DNA of 64,000 bases from Drosophila pseudoobscura (Eukaryota > Arthropoda > Insecta > Diptera > Drosophilidae): positions 29,884,001 to 29,948,000 of the forward strand of contig NC_046679.1 of the NCBI RefSeq assembly GCF_009870125.1, in the 5' to 3' direction. The notes beneath the pieces are model-generated. The model saw only the letters and a program-made list of their open reading frames with translations, was not told the DNA's origin and made no database searches. The stretch's first letter is position 1, and every line of letters begins with the position of its first letter. A program made the translations under genes and the position numbers. Shown in pieces: positions 45,424 to 59,404 of the stretch.

Positions 45424-47598
45424 ATGAGTCTCAATCTGGGGGGCTGGATCCACAGCTTCACCGTAACGGACACGCAGCAGCACAAAGGAGGATACACCAT
45501 TTACAAGATAACCTCGATCGTGAGTGTGGAAAATGGGGGCAGAAAATGTGGTTTTGCTTAACGGCCTCTCTCTCATTACTAGGTTTTCCCACGGTCGGTG
45601 CCCCAAGCTCTCACTTGTCTGGTTGTGTGGAAGCGCTTCCACGAGATCAAGCGGCTGCACCGGGAGCTGAGTCGCCGGCACAAGAGTCTCCAGCTACCCG
45701 GCAAGCTGCCCGTGCCCACGGACAGCAGCTACTTTAAGCGCTTCGATGCGGTTGTCATCCAACGTCGCAAGGAATACATCCTGCAGCTGCTGGATTTTGC
45801 GGCTCAGCATCCCGCCCTCTACAAGTGCAGCACCTTCACCCACTTCTTCAGTGAGGCGCACTCGCCGAACGGTTCCCCCTTGAAGAAGCTCTATGTGGAG
45901 CGCTCTTTGAAACTCAAGACCACTGGGGACACTGATTGTAGCTGCAGTGGAACAGGAGCTGGCAGCGTGACTGAGCCGGGGGCAGGAGCCATAGCTGACA
46001 TTTGCGATAAGCTTGATCTGCCTTATGATCCGCACAACGCTGGCGGCATCTTGCCATTGGATCCGCGATGCGATAAAGAGCAGCAGCAGCAGTCTCTAAG
46101 CTGCAACGATGAACCGGACGCCAAGGAAGCCAAAGCCGAGACAGACGCCGAGTCAGAGCCAAAGACAAAGCCGGATGAGGGGCAGGCCAAGCGGGACTAC
46201 CTACGACTACTCACGCCCATGGCCTCCATCGAGAGCGATGACAGCGACTACATCTACGAGGCGGCTCTGGAGTTCAGTCACGCCGTCCAGGCGGAGGTGA
46301 ATCTCGAGTACGCCGAGGCACACGAGCGCTACAAGCACGGCGTGGATCTGCTGCTCGTCGGGGCCAAGCACGACTCGAACGAAGAGCGCAAGTTCATAGC
46401 CAAAGCGAAGATATCAAAGTACCTGGCACGTGCCGAGGAGATACACGCCAACTTCCTGGCCAACTCCGCCAAGAAACTGCACTTCCAGCTGTCCTTGGAT
46501 ATGGCAGACAGCACGAGTGTCGCGCAACTTGAGTGCTCCTGGAACCAGCTGGCCAAGTATAAGGTAGTGCAAGTTCTCGACGAGCGGGTGATGCAGGTGC
46601 AGTGCATCACCGAGCCCCAGCAGCCGGCGGCCATAATGAAGGGCATTGAGAAGCCGGCCAGCCACTCGCTCACCCAGAGTATTTTCCTGCCGCAGCAGGT
46701 GCCTTACATGGCCCAGTTGTTGGCCTACTTTCAGTCGGACCAGAAGATCTTCCTGCTGCTGAGGCAGGCCGAGGGTGGACGCCTGTACGACTATCTGCAG
46801 AGCTACACTCCCACGGGAGCCAAGACCATCAACTATGGCGAGCTTTTTCCAGCGGACAAGGAGGTGGAGCAGGAGCAGCCCCTCACCGCCGACAGCGATG
46901 TCAGCGATCTAGTGCGTAGCTCCCAGCAGCTGCTCAAATCGGTTTCCCATACCCTCAGCAATCTGCAGGCCGGCGTCCTCACGCCCAGGCGACAGAAGGC
47001 GGCTGCAGCTGGGGTCCATGTCCGTGTCCTTCCCGAGCAGTGCCTGCGGCAGTGGGCCTGCGAGCTGGCCATAGCCATCCACAGTCTCCACGGCAAAGGT
47101 GTGATTCTGCGGGATCTGCACATGAACAACATCCTGCTGGGCTCCAAGGGGCAGCTAGTGCTTACGTATTTCTACCAAAACGAAGGCCTCAGCTCCGACG
47201 ACAGCTATGTGCACAAGGCCCTAAGCCTGGAGGCAATATCGAATCATTTTGTGGCCCCCGAGCGACCTCTGAGTTTCCGCTCCGACTGGTGGAGCTATGG
47301 TGTGGTGCTCTACCAGCTTCTGCTGGGAGTGGTAAGCATTGTCATTCCTCATTGTGAATCTCTTTCTAATGCTATTTGCTTTCGTTAGCCCTACAAGTCC
47401 ACGCATCCTGGCCAACTAGAACTCTATGGTTGTGTGCAGTACCCCAGCGAATCTCTGGACATCTCTGATCATGCCCGTGACTTGTTGGAGCAGCTGCTGC
47501 AGCTTAATCCGGAGCTGCGTCTGGACTATGAGCAGCTGCAGGGACATCCCTTCTTCAAGGGCATCGACTGGCAGGCGGTTCTGAAAAGTGGCATATAA
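45424..47598 (+). CDS. RPS6KC1: RPS6KC1-like PX-MIT-pseudokinase
   Basis: Endosomal protein; the human counterpart binds PI3P through its PX domain. Exons 45424-45519, 45583-47331 and 47389-47598 join in frame to 684 residues. A PX domain fills about residues 8-120 (VVWKRFHEIKRLHREL, then KLPVPTDSSYFKRF). An acidic linker follows, then a MIT domain at about 259-323. The kinase-like domain runs from about 358 to the end, with a candidate Lys385 (AAIMKGI), RDLHMNN (Asp543, Asn548), APERPL and WWSYGVVLYQLL. The glycine-rich loop is absent and DFG is replaced by Thr-Tyr-Phe (560-562), so catalysis is doubtful. Corresponds to D. melanogaster CG7156 as I recall it. Confidence 0.85.
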
Positions 47599-48576
47599 GG
47601 ACAAGATCACGATGGGACCTTTTTGTTTGATGAATCTTTTCAATATTCGAATTATTCTTTTAGGGTCCTTCTTTCAAAGGTACTCTATGTAGTTTTCCAA
47701 TGTATTATTTTGTTATCCCGTATATCAAGCACTTGTTTCTTCTTATTTAATCAATTTTTAAAGAACAAAGCCTTTAGTGGCTAGTATTCTTATGCTTTGT
47801 TTTATAGTTTTCGCTTGGTTTTTTTGGTACAAAACACGCTTTATTTAAGATCTATTATATACAGTTGCGGAATGTTTTAAAGTATTGCTTACGAATATAG
47901 AAATTTAGGCCAAGATACAGGCGTATTTATGTAATAATTTTGATATACAAAAATGGTACGAGTACGATTATGGATAAATTAGTAAGTAATAATCTTTGTA
48001 AAGCCAAATGAGCTAAAGTAGTATATAAAAAGCATTTTATTGTCTAACTACACAACAGTTTTTGGTTTAACTTAGGGCTAGGCTATGGCTAAATTTGTTT
48101 TTGGCGACGGACGAGCTATCTGTAGCTCTTCCGTCGCCCGTAAGGCACATTTGGAATGCATTCTGGGGGGTACGGGGACACCCCCTGGGGACTAATCCTA
48201 CACTTACGACTAAACAAAAACTGCATTAAGTTTTGGCAAGACTTGTTGATTCTGTTGTTGTTGCAACTTACGAGACGAGACCTAAAGACTAAAAGGAACC
48301 TATGGCATATATGAAAACATTAGCTAGGACTCTTCGAAAACCACAAAAATACCATAGTTTTGGTTTTTTCAGTCTACTAATATTTGGTATCTTTTCGTAT
48401 GGTATTTTCTGATGTCCACACGTGTGAATGGGGCCCAATTTACAGTTAGAAATGCTGCACACACACACACTTTCAAAATGGCCGCCGGAAGCGTGCTGCG
48501 CTTTGAGGGTGGGGCGGAGCCCAGCGTCGATGTTGCTTCTGGTGCTGCTGCTGGCGACGGTGTGTGAGCATTTCCC
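47599..48576. other. Convergent 3' region, RPS6KC1 and repo
   Basis: About 980 bp between converging stop codons. AT-rich near RPS6KC1, with long T runs and TTTATT (47840) on plus serving as AATAAA for the repo mRNA. The repo side is GC-richer, with a CACACACAC run at 48459-48470. No gene is supported here. Confidence 0.5.
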
Positions 48577-50836
<2,260 letters not shown>

Positions 50837-50865
50837 CCTGCTCACTCGAATCGAATGCACTTTCT

Positions 50866-50890
50866 CACACACACACACACACACACACAC
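50866..50890. repeat. AC dinucleotide run in the repo 5' UTR
   Basis: About 12 uninterrupted AC units located 30-55 bp upstream of the repo start codon. Confidence 0.85.
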
Positions 50891-51155
50891 GGACACAAAG
50901 CCACAGACACAGAGATCCGTTTTATTATTAAGCTCAGCTTAAAGGAGCTTTTTCAATCCGAATTTTCGAACTTCGAATTTGATCGAATCAAATATGGCTG
51001 CTTTGCCTTTGATTTGTTTTTTAGTTAAATTAACTTTTGGCTAAAACATTTCTCTTTGGTTGGACTTTTTTTGAATTTGTTTCACACTCCTTGAGCCTCT
51101 CTCTCTCAGTCGTCGCCGTGGTCGTGTTGTCAACCGCTCAAGTCTTGGCCTTAAT

Positions 51156-51189
51156 TGAGTCCGCTACTGGCGATGATTGCCCTTTTATA
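51156..51189 (-). promoter_or_regulatory. repo core promoter: TATA box and initiator
   Basis: On the minus strand TATAAAAGG (51189-51181) is followed 33 nt later by TCAATT, an initiator-like hexamer whose A at 51156 is the probable start site. That gives a 5' UTR of about 320 nt before the repo ATG. A focused TATA promoter suits a developmentally regulated gene and contrasts with the DRE-type promoters around it. Confidence 0.65.
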
Positions 51190-52762
51190 CCGGCGCGACT
51201 GGCAGCGCCGCTGCAGCGTCGGCAGCGACCAATCCGGTGCCGCCAATGGCCGACATTCCCCTGCCACCAGAGCGAGATAGCGAGAGAGCTGGTCCCGGTG
51301 GGCACCAGAGTGCGTTTCATGCTGGCGCGTGTGACTTTTCTGCGCCTTTGCTTGGTTCGGTTTTGGGGTGTGGTTTACTCTTCCCACCCGCTGCTACTGC
51401 TGTTGCTGCTGCTTCTCCTACTGCTGCTGCTGCTCTGGACTGGGTAGAGCTGCTTGTGTCCAGTTTCTGGGACCGACCCGACCCGCCACGGAATGCTACC
51501 AGCAGATCTCCGACAGCTTCGACGGCACGGGTGATGAGTCCTGGGAAAGGCATTTTAGTGGGAACAGAGGACCTATTGCTCTTAGAAAGGTTTCTTTAAG
51601 GATTGTATAGGTTTTTCATGGATATGATGGATGGTGAAAAAGAATCCGTTGGGATAGCATTAGAATATGGAAACTCTAAAAGAAATATTTATAATATTAC
51701 TTCTAAGGGGTAGTATAGGGTTTAAAGAGTTCTTTAAAATGATTTATATTATCATCTAATAAAATTATTTTATTCCAAGCCATAATCATTATGAAAATTC
51801 TATATTATTATCTCCTACTATCTGGAACTCTAAAAAGAGAACCTAAAACATTCCTATAGTCCTAAATCGGAAAATTCTCTCTATAGGCTGCTAGCTTCCC
51901 AATAAGAGAGGTATTTTCCCTTTCCAACTAAAACTTTATCGCCCTGTGGTCGGTCATTCATCCATCAACAATCCACCTACATGGTCCCACATGTTGAGCC
52001 AACAATTAACTTCCCCTCCAACCAACAGATTACCTCATTCTCTCTGCAAAGGAATGCGCATAACTGGATACACAGAGAGAGAGGGAGAGAATTCCAATTG
52101 GAGATGCATTCATGAGGGTGAAGCGAGGCCTGAGGCATCGAATCGTTGCAACCCCCGTGAAGGATCCTCTCCTCATTGCCTGGCACGCTCGCGACCTTCG
52201 TCTCTTCCCAAGAGCGCGTGTCACCCTCAGAGCCAATATCACTCTTGTGCCCTCTGAAGGACCGGCTCACTTTTGGTTATGCGTGTGCGACCTTTTGGCT
52301 AGATGCTGGTACTTGGCTAGAGGTACCAGAGGTCAGGGCGGGGCAACTTAGTCAGCGCTAAGTTATGGGTCATTTGGCTAGAGGCAAAGATTTCACGGGG
52401 AATTTGCATGGGACAGAGGTAAGAAGTCCGAATCATGTGGGCAGGCAGGCACAGGAGAAAGAGGGTGGAGGATAAATGTGGGGTATATTGATACATACAT
52501 ATATGGATATGAAGGTAGAAAACTAGGGATCTTATGAGGAACAGAAGAAGAAAGATCTTAGAAAGATCTCTTAAAATGCTTCAACTCTTGGAAACTCTCA
52601 ACAAATTTACGATCCATACAAAAATTATGCATAAATATGATTTTAGAAAAAAAACTTTAAATAATCTTTATCAAAGGTAATCCACTTTCAGAAACCGCTT
52701 CAAAAAATCCCATAGTCTTACTGGTGTCCCAATAAAATGCTGAAATCCACCCATCGGACAAA

Positions 52763-52770
52763 ACCCGCAT
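52763..52770 (-). promoter_or_regulatory. Gcm-binding octamer
   Basis: ATGCGGGT on the minus strand, a perfect match to the Gcm consensus AT(G/A)CGGG(T/C), about 1.6 kb upstream of the repo start site. Confidence 0.5.
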
Positions 52771-52965
52771 AGATCTTGGCAACAGGACTTCCTTGCTTCC
52801 CATGATCCCCCCGGTTGAAGGATCAGCAAATTTTTTCCCATCATAACGAAGAAAACCCATCGAATTCCAAACAGAAACTACACAAAAATCTCTCTCTCAC
52901 AGTGCCAGAAACCGAGCCCGAAGCCGAACAATTCGATACTTTTTGTCGATTTGCAGGTCTTGAAA

Positions 52966-52973
52966 ATGCGGGC
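52966..52973 (+). promoter_or_regulatory. Gcm-binding octamer
   Basis: ATGCGGGC, a perfect consensus match, about 1.8 kb upstream of the repo start site and 203 bp from the previous octamer. Confidence 0.5.
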
Positions 52974-54156
52974 AACGCAACGGAAACGGAACCATGAGGA
53001 GGCATGAGAGAGAATGGACTTAGGGCACGCGATCAGAGCGGAGCGCAAGATGAAAACAAATAAATATTGTACACCCCATGCTGTGGGTCGCGACCCAGTC
53101 CAAGTCCCGTTCCGTCCCTGTCAGAACGGGAGGGATGTGTGGCATGCGATGGGTAGGGTCGGGCGGGGCGGGGAACTCTTGTTGCGTGTGAATAATCAGA
53201 CAATATTTTGCATTAGCCAGTGCGCCAATTATGTGGGCTTGAGGATTGAGTGGCTGCAAGGACATGCAGGGGGGGTTGGGATGGGATGTCTTGATCCCGC
53301 AGAGCAAAGAAGTCAAACGATGATGATGGCATCTTGGATAAGATCAAAAGTTAATTACGATTGACTCTTGAACTGAAAGTGGTTGAAATCTATAATCAAG
53401 GTAATCCGAACAAAAAGGTACGTAGATGGGGAGAGGATATGAGGGATCTGAATGATCTTGATGAGATATATCTTGTATTTCATGAGACTCATTAGGATGC
53501 CAACCTAGAGCCCCTTTTAAGGCGACTTTAAACCTCTGTATTTCGTATATGTTTTCTTTCAGCTTCATCTATGGAAAATACAAGCAGTACTTGGTACAGT
53601 TGTCGCTGTTCAAGCAAAGTGAGCGCCTAAGCTTTTGTTGAATATATTTTTTCATATTTTTTCCATAACCATTAAGAAAAACATACACACACAGAGCCAG
53701 AGAGACAGATACTCAGAGCCATCATCATCACCAGCAAAAGCTGACAGTCCATCCTCCAGTCTATTCCCCAGCGAAAAAACATATTCTCATCCCATCCCAT
53801 TCTCAGTGGCGACATTATCACCATTGTATTACGATATGAACGGAGACAGTCACGACTTTTTGTTATGCATTTCTATATCTACATACATATATACATATAT
53901 AGTATAGTACATGTATCCAATGTTTTTCCCTGCCCATTCGTTTTGGTTTGGTTCGGCGATTGTGATCTCTGCTGCTGCTGCTGCTGCTCGGTAGCCTCCG
54001 GCCACAACAGAATTCCAATATGGCGGGCTCTCAAGCTCAGACACGCACACAGGCAAGCACGGACATGCACAAGATCGTGTCAGAGTCCAGCGGGAGCAGT
54101 AGGCATCCCACCAATACCAGAGCAACCAATTAAGCTTCGTTAAGATCAATTTAAAA

Positions 54157-54164
54157 TCCCGCAT
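54157..54164 (-). promoter_or_regulatory. Gcm-like octamer, one mismatch
   Basis: ATGCGGGA on the minus strand; only the last base departs from the consensus. About 3.0 kb upstream of repo. Confidence 0.3.
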
Positions 54165-56815
54165 AAAATATCAAATAGTTTTTGTATTTTAGTTCCATTT
54201 CTGCCACTGCTGGCGCGCTATTTGTACTGTTCTCGCTCTTTCAGGCAGTAGAAACAAAAAGAAATACAGAATTTCGAAATCTACTGCCCACAAGTCCACA
54301 GCCGAGACAATGTCTGCAAGTCGACTCGGACTCGGACCTGGATTCGGTCTCGGTCTCGGACTGGAACCCGTGTCTGCTTTGGCTCTGGCTCTGGCTCTGA
54401 AGATGTATAGTGTTTCTGGTTTTTTTTTTGTTACGTTAATTCTCCATGGCACTTTGGGGTCCGGGTCCGGGTCCACACTTGCCTGGCACTTTACTTACTA
54501 CTTACCCCCTTTACATGATGATGATACCACCGTCGCGACGGGGGGGAATGGGGATGGTGAGACGTATCTGACATCTGACCCAGACGACGAGCGACGATCA
54601 CAAACGTCGACTCAAATTGTTTTATGCATTTTGCTTTCCATTCTGTGCTTCTTTATGATTTTCTGCCATCATTTACATGTGATTTTTTTGGGACTGACTG
54701 TACCAGAAGTTTTGAATGAAAGAATTGTAGTCTGGGCTCTGTAATTCCTTAAGAATATTGTGTACAACATCAGAAAGAATATCGCCATATAAGGTAAAGA
54801 AGTAATGGTCTTCTGGTCTAATCGATTGATATTATTATGTGTAATAACAAAATCTACACATCTTTATCTAATCCTTCTCAACTCCTCCTCCTCTCGTATG
54901 GAGCTTTCCCCCTGCCACACCCACTTAACGTCACCCCCACCAATTAGCCCACAAAAAGCTTAATGCAATCAAAGTGAAAGTGAGCAAAGACGCCAATAAA
55001 TTAAAGCCAATCACAATCGGACAATTGCTATCGCCATAACACATACGAGTATTCGTACTCGTATAGAACGCGAGGCGAGACCAGAGATAACTGAAGATGT
55101 CAACCGCTTGGGCTTCGGCCTGGGCCATGTAATTGGCTCTGGGTCTTGTCGATTCACAAAAATCGCAACACAGTACGCGTAATTCAAATTAATTGCCGAC
55201 AATTGTGACTTATTTAAGGCAAAGGCGCCATTTAATGCAGTCAAAACGGGGCAGGAGTGGGGGCCAGAGTGGGAGATGATCGCGGCTGATCATTTCCAGA
55301 GACCAATTTATGGGTTTATTGAAACCGATCCTCATTGTATTACTACTTTTGAATCTGGCCGTAAAGCGCGGCTTAGTATGGGCGGTGCTACCATATGGTT
55401 TTTGTATAAGCTTTAAGCCGCTCGGCGATCGATAGGCACAGGATTGCATTGGAAATTCAATTGGAATTGAAATTTGAATTTATGAATGAGCTTGTCAATC
55501 TTTATGTGTGCTAAAATTTAATAAATTAATTGCTGCAGTCGGCCGTGGCATTGTAGTGGGCGTCGCTTATCGTTTTTGGCGTTGCGCGCCTGTGCGCCGA
55601 CCTAATTGTTTGTAATTAAATAAAATTGTTCAAGGTCGATTACAGTGGCAGTGGCAGCCAGCCAAGCAGGCGCTTGGGCGCTGGTAAATCCATGGATTCC
55701 AATTTGTTTTAATATAAAATGCCGGCCGGCAATTTAATTTGTATTGTACGTACAAGTGTAGTACGTGTGGCGTCTGGAAATTGATTCCTGCTCATTATTT
55801 CATTAAGAGAACTCTCGGCCAATTGGCCAGACCAGAAGAAGAACCGAGCCGAGTCCGAGTCCATGTCCGTCCGAGAGCTGCGCCTGGCCTATCCAATTGT
55901 CTCTGCGCCGGGGCATTTGAGTGCTTGCTCGGTGATTTTCGCTTGCAGTTTGATTTGATTTCATGAATGGAATTGTATCAATTGATTGTTTTGGTCTTGT
56001 TATCGTTGCCTTTTGATCGTCGATAATTAAGTCGGGGGTGTGTTTGGTCTCTTCCCTCCCTCTCGCGGCTTCTGGAAGTCTGAAAGTCTTCGTTTATTGA
56101 TGGTGGCTAAATAGATTAGAATTATTGAAACTGGGCTCGGTCTCGTCTGCATCGTCTGTGGCTTAATGAACAAAATCAAATTGTCTAATAGTAATCCAAT
56201 TGACTTGATTTCAGTTGGTGGCAAGCGTTTTAATTGATGGAACAAGTGCAAATGATTGTACAGGGAGTGTTTCATCTAATTGAAGCCAGTGATTGATAAA
56301 TTTCTGGGAAATAAATCTACTAAAGACAGTTTAAGGAAATTTCAACATTTGAAAGAATCGATTGGCATCAGAAAATATCGATTGTCATTTGCGGAAATAA
56401 AAGCTCACCTAACTAGCCGTTATTATTACCCAAGCAATTTCTTTTCGAATCATTTAACACCGATCTGTGATAAACAGCATGCAAACATCTTCCAGAAAAC
56501 ATCATAATCCATCTATCCGTATATTGTTTGCTAATTGAATGCAAAGGTGCGAATAGATTGAAAATTACTGAATAATAATAGCGTGTTATCCATTATCAAA
56601 AGAAAAGATCATATGCTCCAACTAAAGACCAAAAAAATTCCACCATCTCCTCTATAATAAAATATTTATACCACATATGTATGTATGTATGTACATATAG
56701 AAAAATCGAATAAGAAATTCCGAAATGCGTACGCACTGGAGGAGCCAAGACAGAACGATGGGACGGTCGCTGGAGGGGGTTATGGCTGCGGAAGGGGCGA
56801 GGGAGAGAGCATGAC

Positions 56816-56823
56816 ATGCGGGC
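56816..56823 (+). promoter_or_regulatory. Gcm-binding octamer
   Basis: ATGCGGGC, a perfect match, about 5.7 kb upstream of repo and 490 bp beyond the Mdh2 stop codon. Confidence 0.35.
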
Positions 56824-57313
56824 AGTTCTAAATTGATCTTAACGAAGCTTAATTGAGTGCGCATGTATGGGTGTGTATGTGAGAGCATTGTGTTTGTTTG
56901 AGAGAGAGAGAGAATGAGAGGAAAAGAAAGCAGTGAGCATTGCCAACACTCGGTAAAATCGAACGGTTGCAATGCCAATCTATCGAGCAGATTTTGGAGA
57001 AAGTTTATTCGAGCTTATCGAATAGGAGAACAGTACAGATAAGATCCTCCCCAAACCAATTATCCTTACAATCAAATATCCAATTTCATAGTTTGTTTAT
57101 TTCAGATATCAACAGATTGCATTGCTTACGACACACAGAGCGCAGATCTGGCTAATCTTTGGACACGCTAAGCGTTGCACACTTTTCCAACTTAAAAAGA
57201 AAGATTTGCTAAAAGGGAGTATGCCAATCCGGTGGTTTGGACACAAGACACAAAGGCGCTAATGAAGTACACAATCAAGGGAATTCGTGGGATGAATGGA
57301 TGTATGCTGGTTC

Positions 57314-58885
57314 CTAGGCGTTGGCAAAGTCAATGCCCTTCTGGATGTTCTTCTTCAGCTCAGGGATGGCGGCCTCCAGCAGCTTCTTCTCGTAGTCATT
57401 GAGCTTAGGCAGACCCAGGTTCTCTTTCAGCCCTGACTTGCCCAGCACCAGAGGGGTGGAGAAGAAGGTGGCCTCCGTGATGGTCGACTGCACATAGGAG
57501 CACTCGATAACGTTCTTCTCGCCGTTGAGGCCCTTCAGCAGGGATCCAGCAAAGCGGGCACCGGCATAGGCCATCGAGAGGGTGGCTGAACCGGCTCCAG
57601 CCTTGGCTTTGACCACCTCAGTGCCGGCCTCCTGGATGCGCACCGTTAGCTTCTCGATGACGTCCTGGCTGCCCTTGAACAGAGGCTGGCTCTGGGACAG
57701 CACGGGCAGAATGGTCACACCCGAGTGGCCGCCGATCACGGGGATCTGCACTGTCTGTGGATCAACATTCAGGGCATGGCCGATGAAGGCGCGGGCACGC
57801 ACCACATCCAGGGTGGAGACACCGAACAGACGATTGGGATCGTAGACACTAGCCTGGGGAGGAATAAAAAACAGAGGGGATTGGATAAGCTAATGTTCTC
57901 TCTTGGTAATGGGACCCACCCACGCATCATACCTTCTTAAGGATCTCGGCAGCAATTGGCACGCAGGTGTTCACGGGATTCGTGATGATGGCTATCAGGG
58001 CCTTGGGGCAGTTCTTGGCAATGGAGCTGGCAATGTCCTTGATGATGCCGGCGTTCACGTTGAACAGATCATCGCGGGTCATGCCCGGTTTGCGGGGAAC
58101 TCCAGCGGGAATGACAACCACATCGGAGCCTGTATGGGAATAAGATATGGAAAGGTGCTTATTGATAATCTGCTGACACTTTGAGCTTTGCGCTTTTTTA
58201 TGGGCTGCAATCCACGCAGGCTACTGCTGATAAGTGGGCTGCTTTTGATTACGTAGTTATATATACCAATAGTCGTTCCCCGGTTCTACTATCTTATCAC
58301 AGAGCATGATTTTTGAAGCACTCTCCATGCAAATCCCCAAGAAGCATACTCTTCCTCCCCCCCGCTCTGCTCATGTAAATTTTCAACTGGGAACTACCAT
58401 AACCTCACATGCCGCCCTCTACTCACCCTTCAGGGATTCGCCCAGCTGGTCGGCGCCCATGAATCCGACAGTCTTGCTCTTGGTGTCAATGTGGGACAGA
58501 TCGGCGGCCACACCGGGTGTGTGCACAATGTCGTACAGAGACAGATCCGTGACCAGGGGATTCTGCTTGAGCAACAGCGACAGAGGCTGGCCAATGCCGC
58601 CGGAGGCACCACAGACGGTCACTTTGAAGTTGTTCTGAGGAGGGGGTGGGGAAAAATCAAGAGCAGAAGAGCATTAAAATCACTGGGAAACTGCAGAGAT
58701 GGGTTGAAGATAATTAGAGGCACTGCACTTTGCCTTTCCGGTGTTGCATTTTCTGCTATTACGTAAACAGGTCGCAGCCAGATTTCTAGGTTTATTTGTG
58801 TTTTGGAATACGCTCTTACCTGCTGGCTGACCGAGAAGTTGCGCACTCCCTGGAGGGCCAATTGCCTGGTTACTTGCTTCAACAT
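57314..58885 (-). CDS. Mdh2: Mitochondrial malate dehydrogenase
   Basis: Oxidises malate to oxaloacetate with NAD+ in the TCA cycle and malate-aspartate shuttle. Four exons, 58885-58820, 58634-58427, 58129-57933 and 57853-57314, all GT..AG and in frame, give 336 residues, the known fly length. The first exon encodes a basic mitochondrial presequence ([18 protein letters not shown]). [14 protein letters not shown] is the NAD-binding loop, [17 protein letters not shown] carries the substrate arginines, and [14 protein letters not shown] contains catalytic His200. The second intron is 297 nt and the others 185 and 79 nt. Rlip lies upstream in the same orientation. Confidence 0.97.
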
Positions 58886-59323
58886 TTTCGGATGATTTTT
58901 TTATTAATAAATATTAAACAATCAAATTGCAACACCACCAGCGAAATCCCAAGAGCCAATGGAGTAAGAAGCTTTCGCGAAAAGCCACGCAAAAGCGCAA
59001 GCTTCTGTGGGTAGCGGGTTCGGTGGCTGCCTGCCTGCTGGTGGTGGTGGTGGATCGCCCTGCCAACTTGAGTCGTGGCGCCATTCCAACATTTGAGCTT
59101 TTATTTAAACTTAAGCTTTTGTTCGTTTAACGCACATCGAGATTAAATGAAGTAAAACTTCAATGGTTAATACATTTAAAATTGCTGCATATGATAATCC
59201 ACTTGCAGGGCTATGCAGGCCCCTGACGCTGCTCTCCTCTCCTCTCCTCTTCTCTTTCAGCTTTTTGTTCGTTTAACGCACATTGAGATTGAACAGGGAA
59301 TAAAACTAGACTGGTTAATACAT
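58886..59323. other. Spacer between Mdh2 and Rlip
   Basis: About 440 bp holding the Mdh2 promoter side and the Rlip 3' end. Most of it from 59114 on is a tandem duplication of the Rlip 3' terminus (listed separately). A CTCCTCTCCTCTCCTCTTCTC tract (59232-59254) lies within the duplicated unit. Confidence 0.5.
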
Positions 59324-59404
59324 TTAAAACTGCTGAAGGCGCAACTCCACTTGCAGGGCTATGCAAGCCCGACGCTCCTCCTTCAGCTCTTTGCCCAGCA
59401 TTTG
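59114..59404. repeat. Tandem duplication of the Rlip 3' end
   Basis: Two units of about 145 bp. GTTCGTTTAACGCACAT begins at about 59121 and again at 59267. Both continue with GGTTAATACATTTAAAA, TGCTG and then CCACTTGCAGGGCTATGCA, followed by CCC.GACGCT and a TTCAGCT end. The right unit carries the last codons, stop and early 3' UTR of Rlip. The left unit is a diverged copy without a working frame. Divergence is roughly 15-20 percent by eye, so the event is not recent. Confidence 0.8.

Larger units (their letters stand above)
51190..57313. other. repo upstream regulatory region
   Basis: About 6.1 kb between the repo promoter and the end of Mdh2 (also minus strand). No coding gene is supported; open frames here are short and of low complexity. 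It contains four octamers matching or nearly matching the Gcm site ATRCGGGY (listed separately), GA runs (52073-52088 and 56899-56912), a block of GGTCTCGGTCTCGGACTGG-like hexamers at 54320-54365 and a GTATGTAT run near 56682-56695. Fly repo is known to be driven by several kilobases of 5' DNA through Gcm sites, so this is inferred to be the glial control region. Confidence 0.55.

Noticed and set aside
45186-45500. 105-codon upstream extension of the ICE2 frame
   Set aside because: It covers the divergent promoter and first exon of RPS6KC1, starts with a non-conserved hydrophobic stretch, and the MEPGM start fits better.
48322-48576. 84-codon open frame past the repo stop codon, considered as readthrough
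   Set aside because: The stop context is TAA G, the encoded residues look like translated UTR (no bias, mixed Cys/Lys/Pro), and a gap this long can arise by chance. Unlike the Ssdp case there is no compositional edge at the second stop.
50837-50896. In-frame N-terminal extension of repo (SVCVCVCVC)
   Set aside because: It opens at GTG and is produced by an AC microsatellite; the first ATG gives the expected start.
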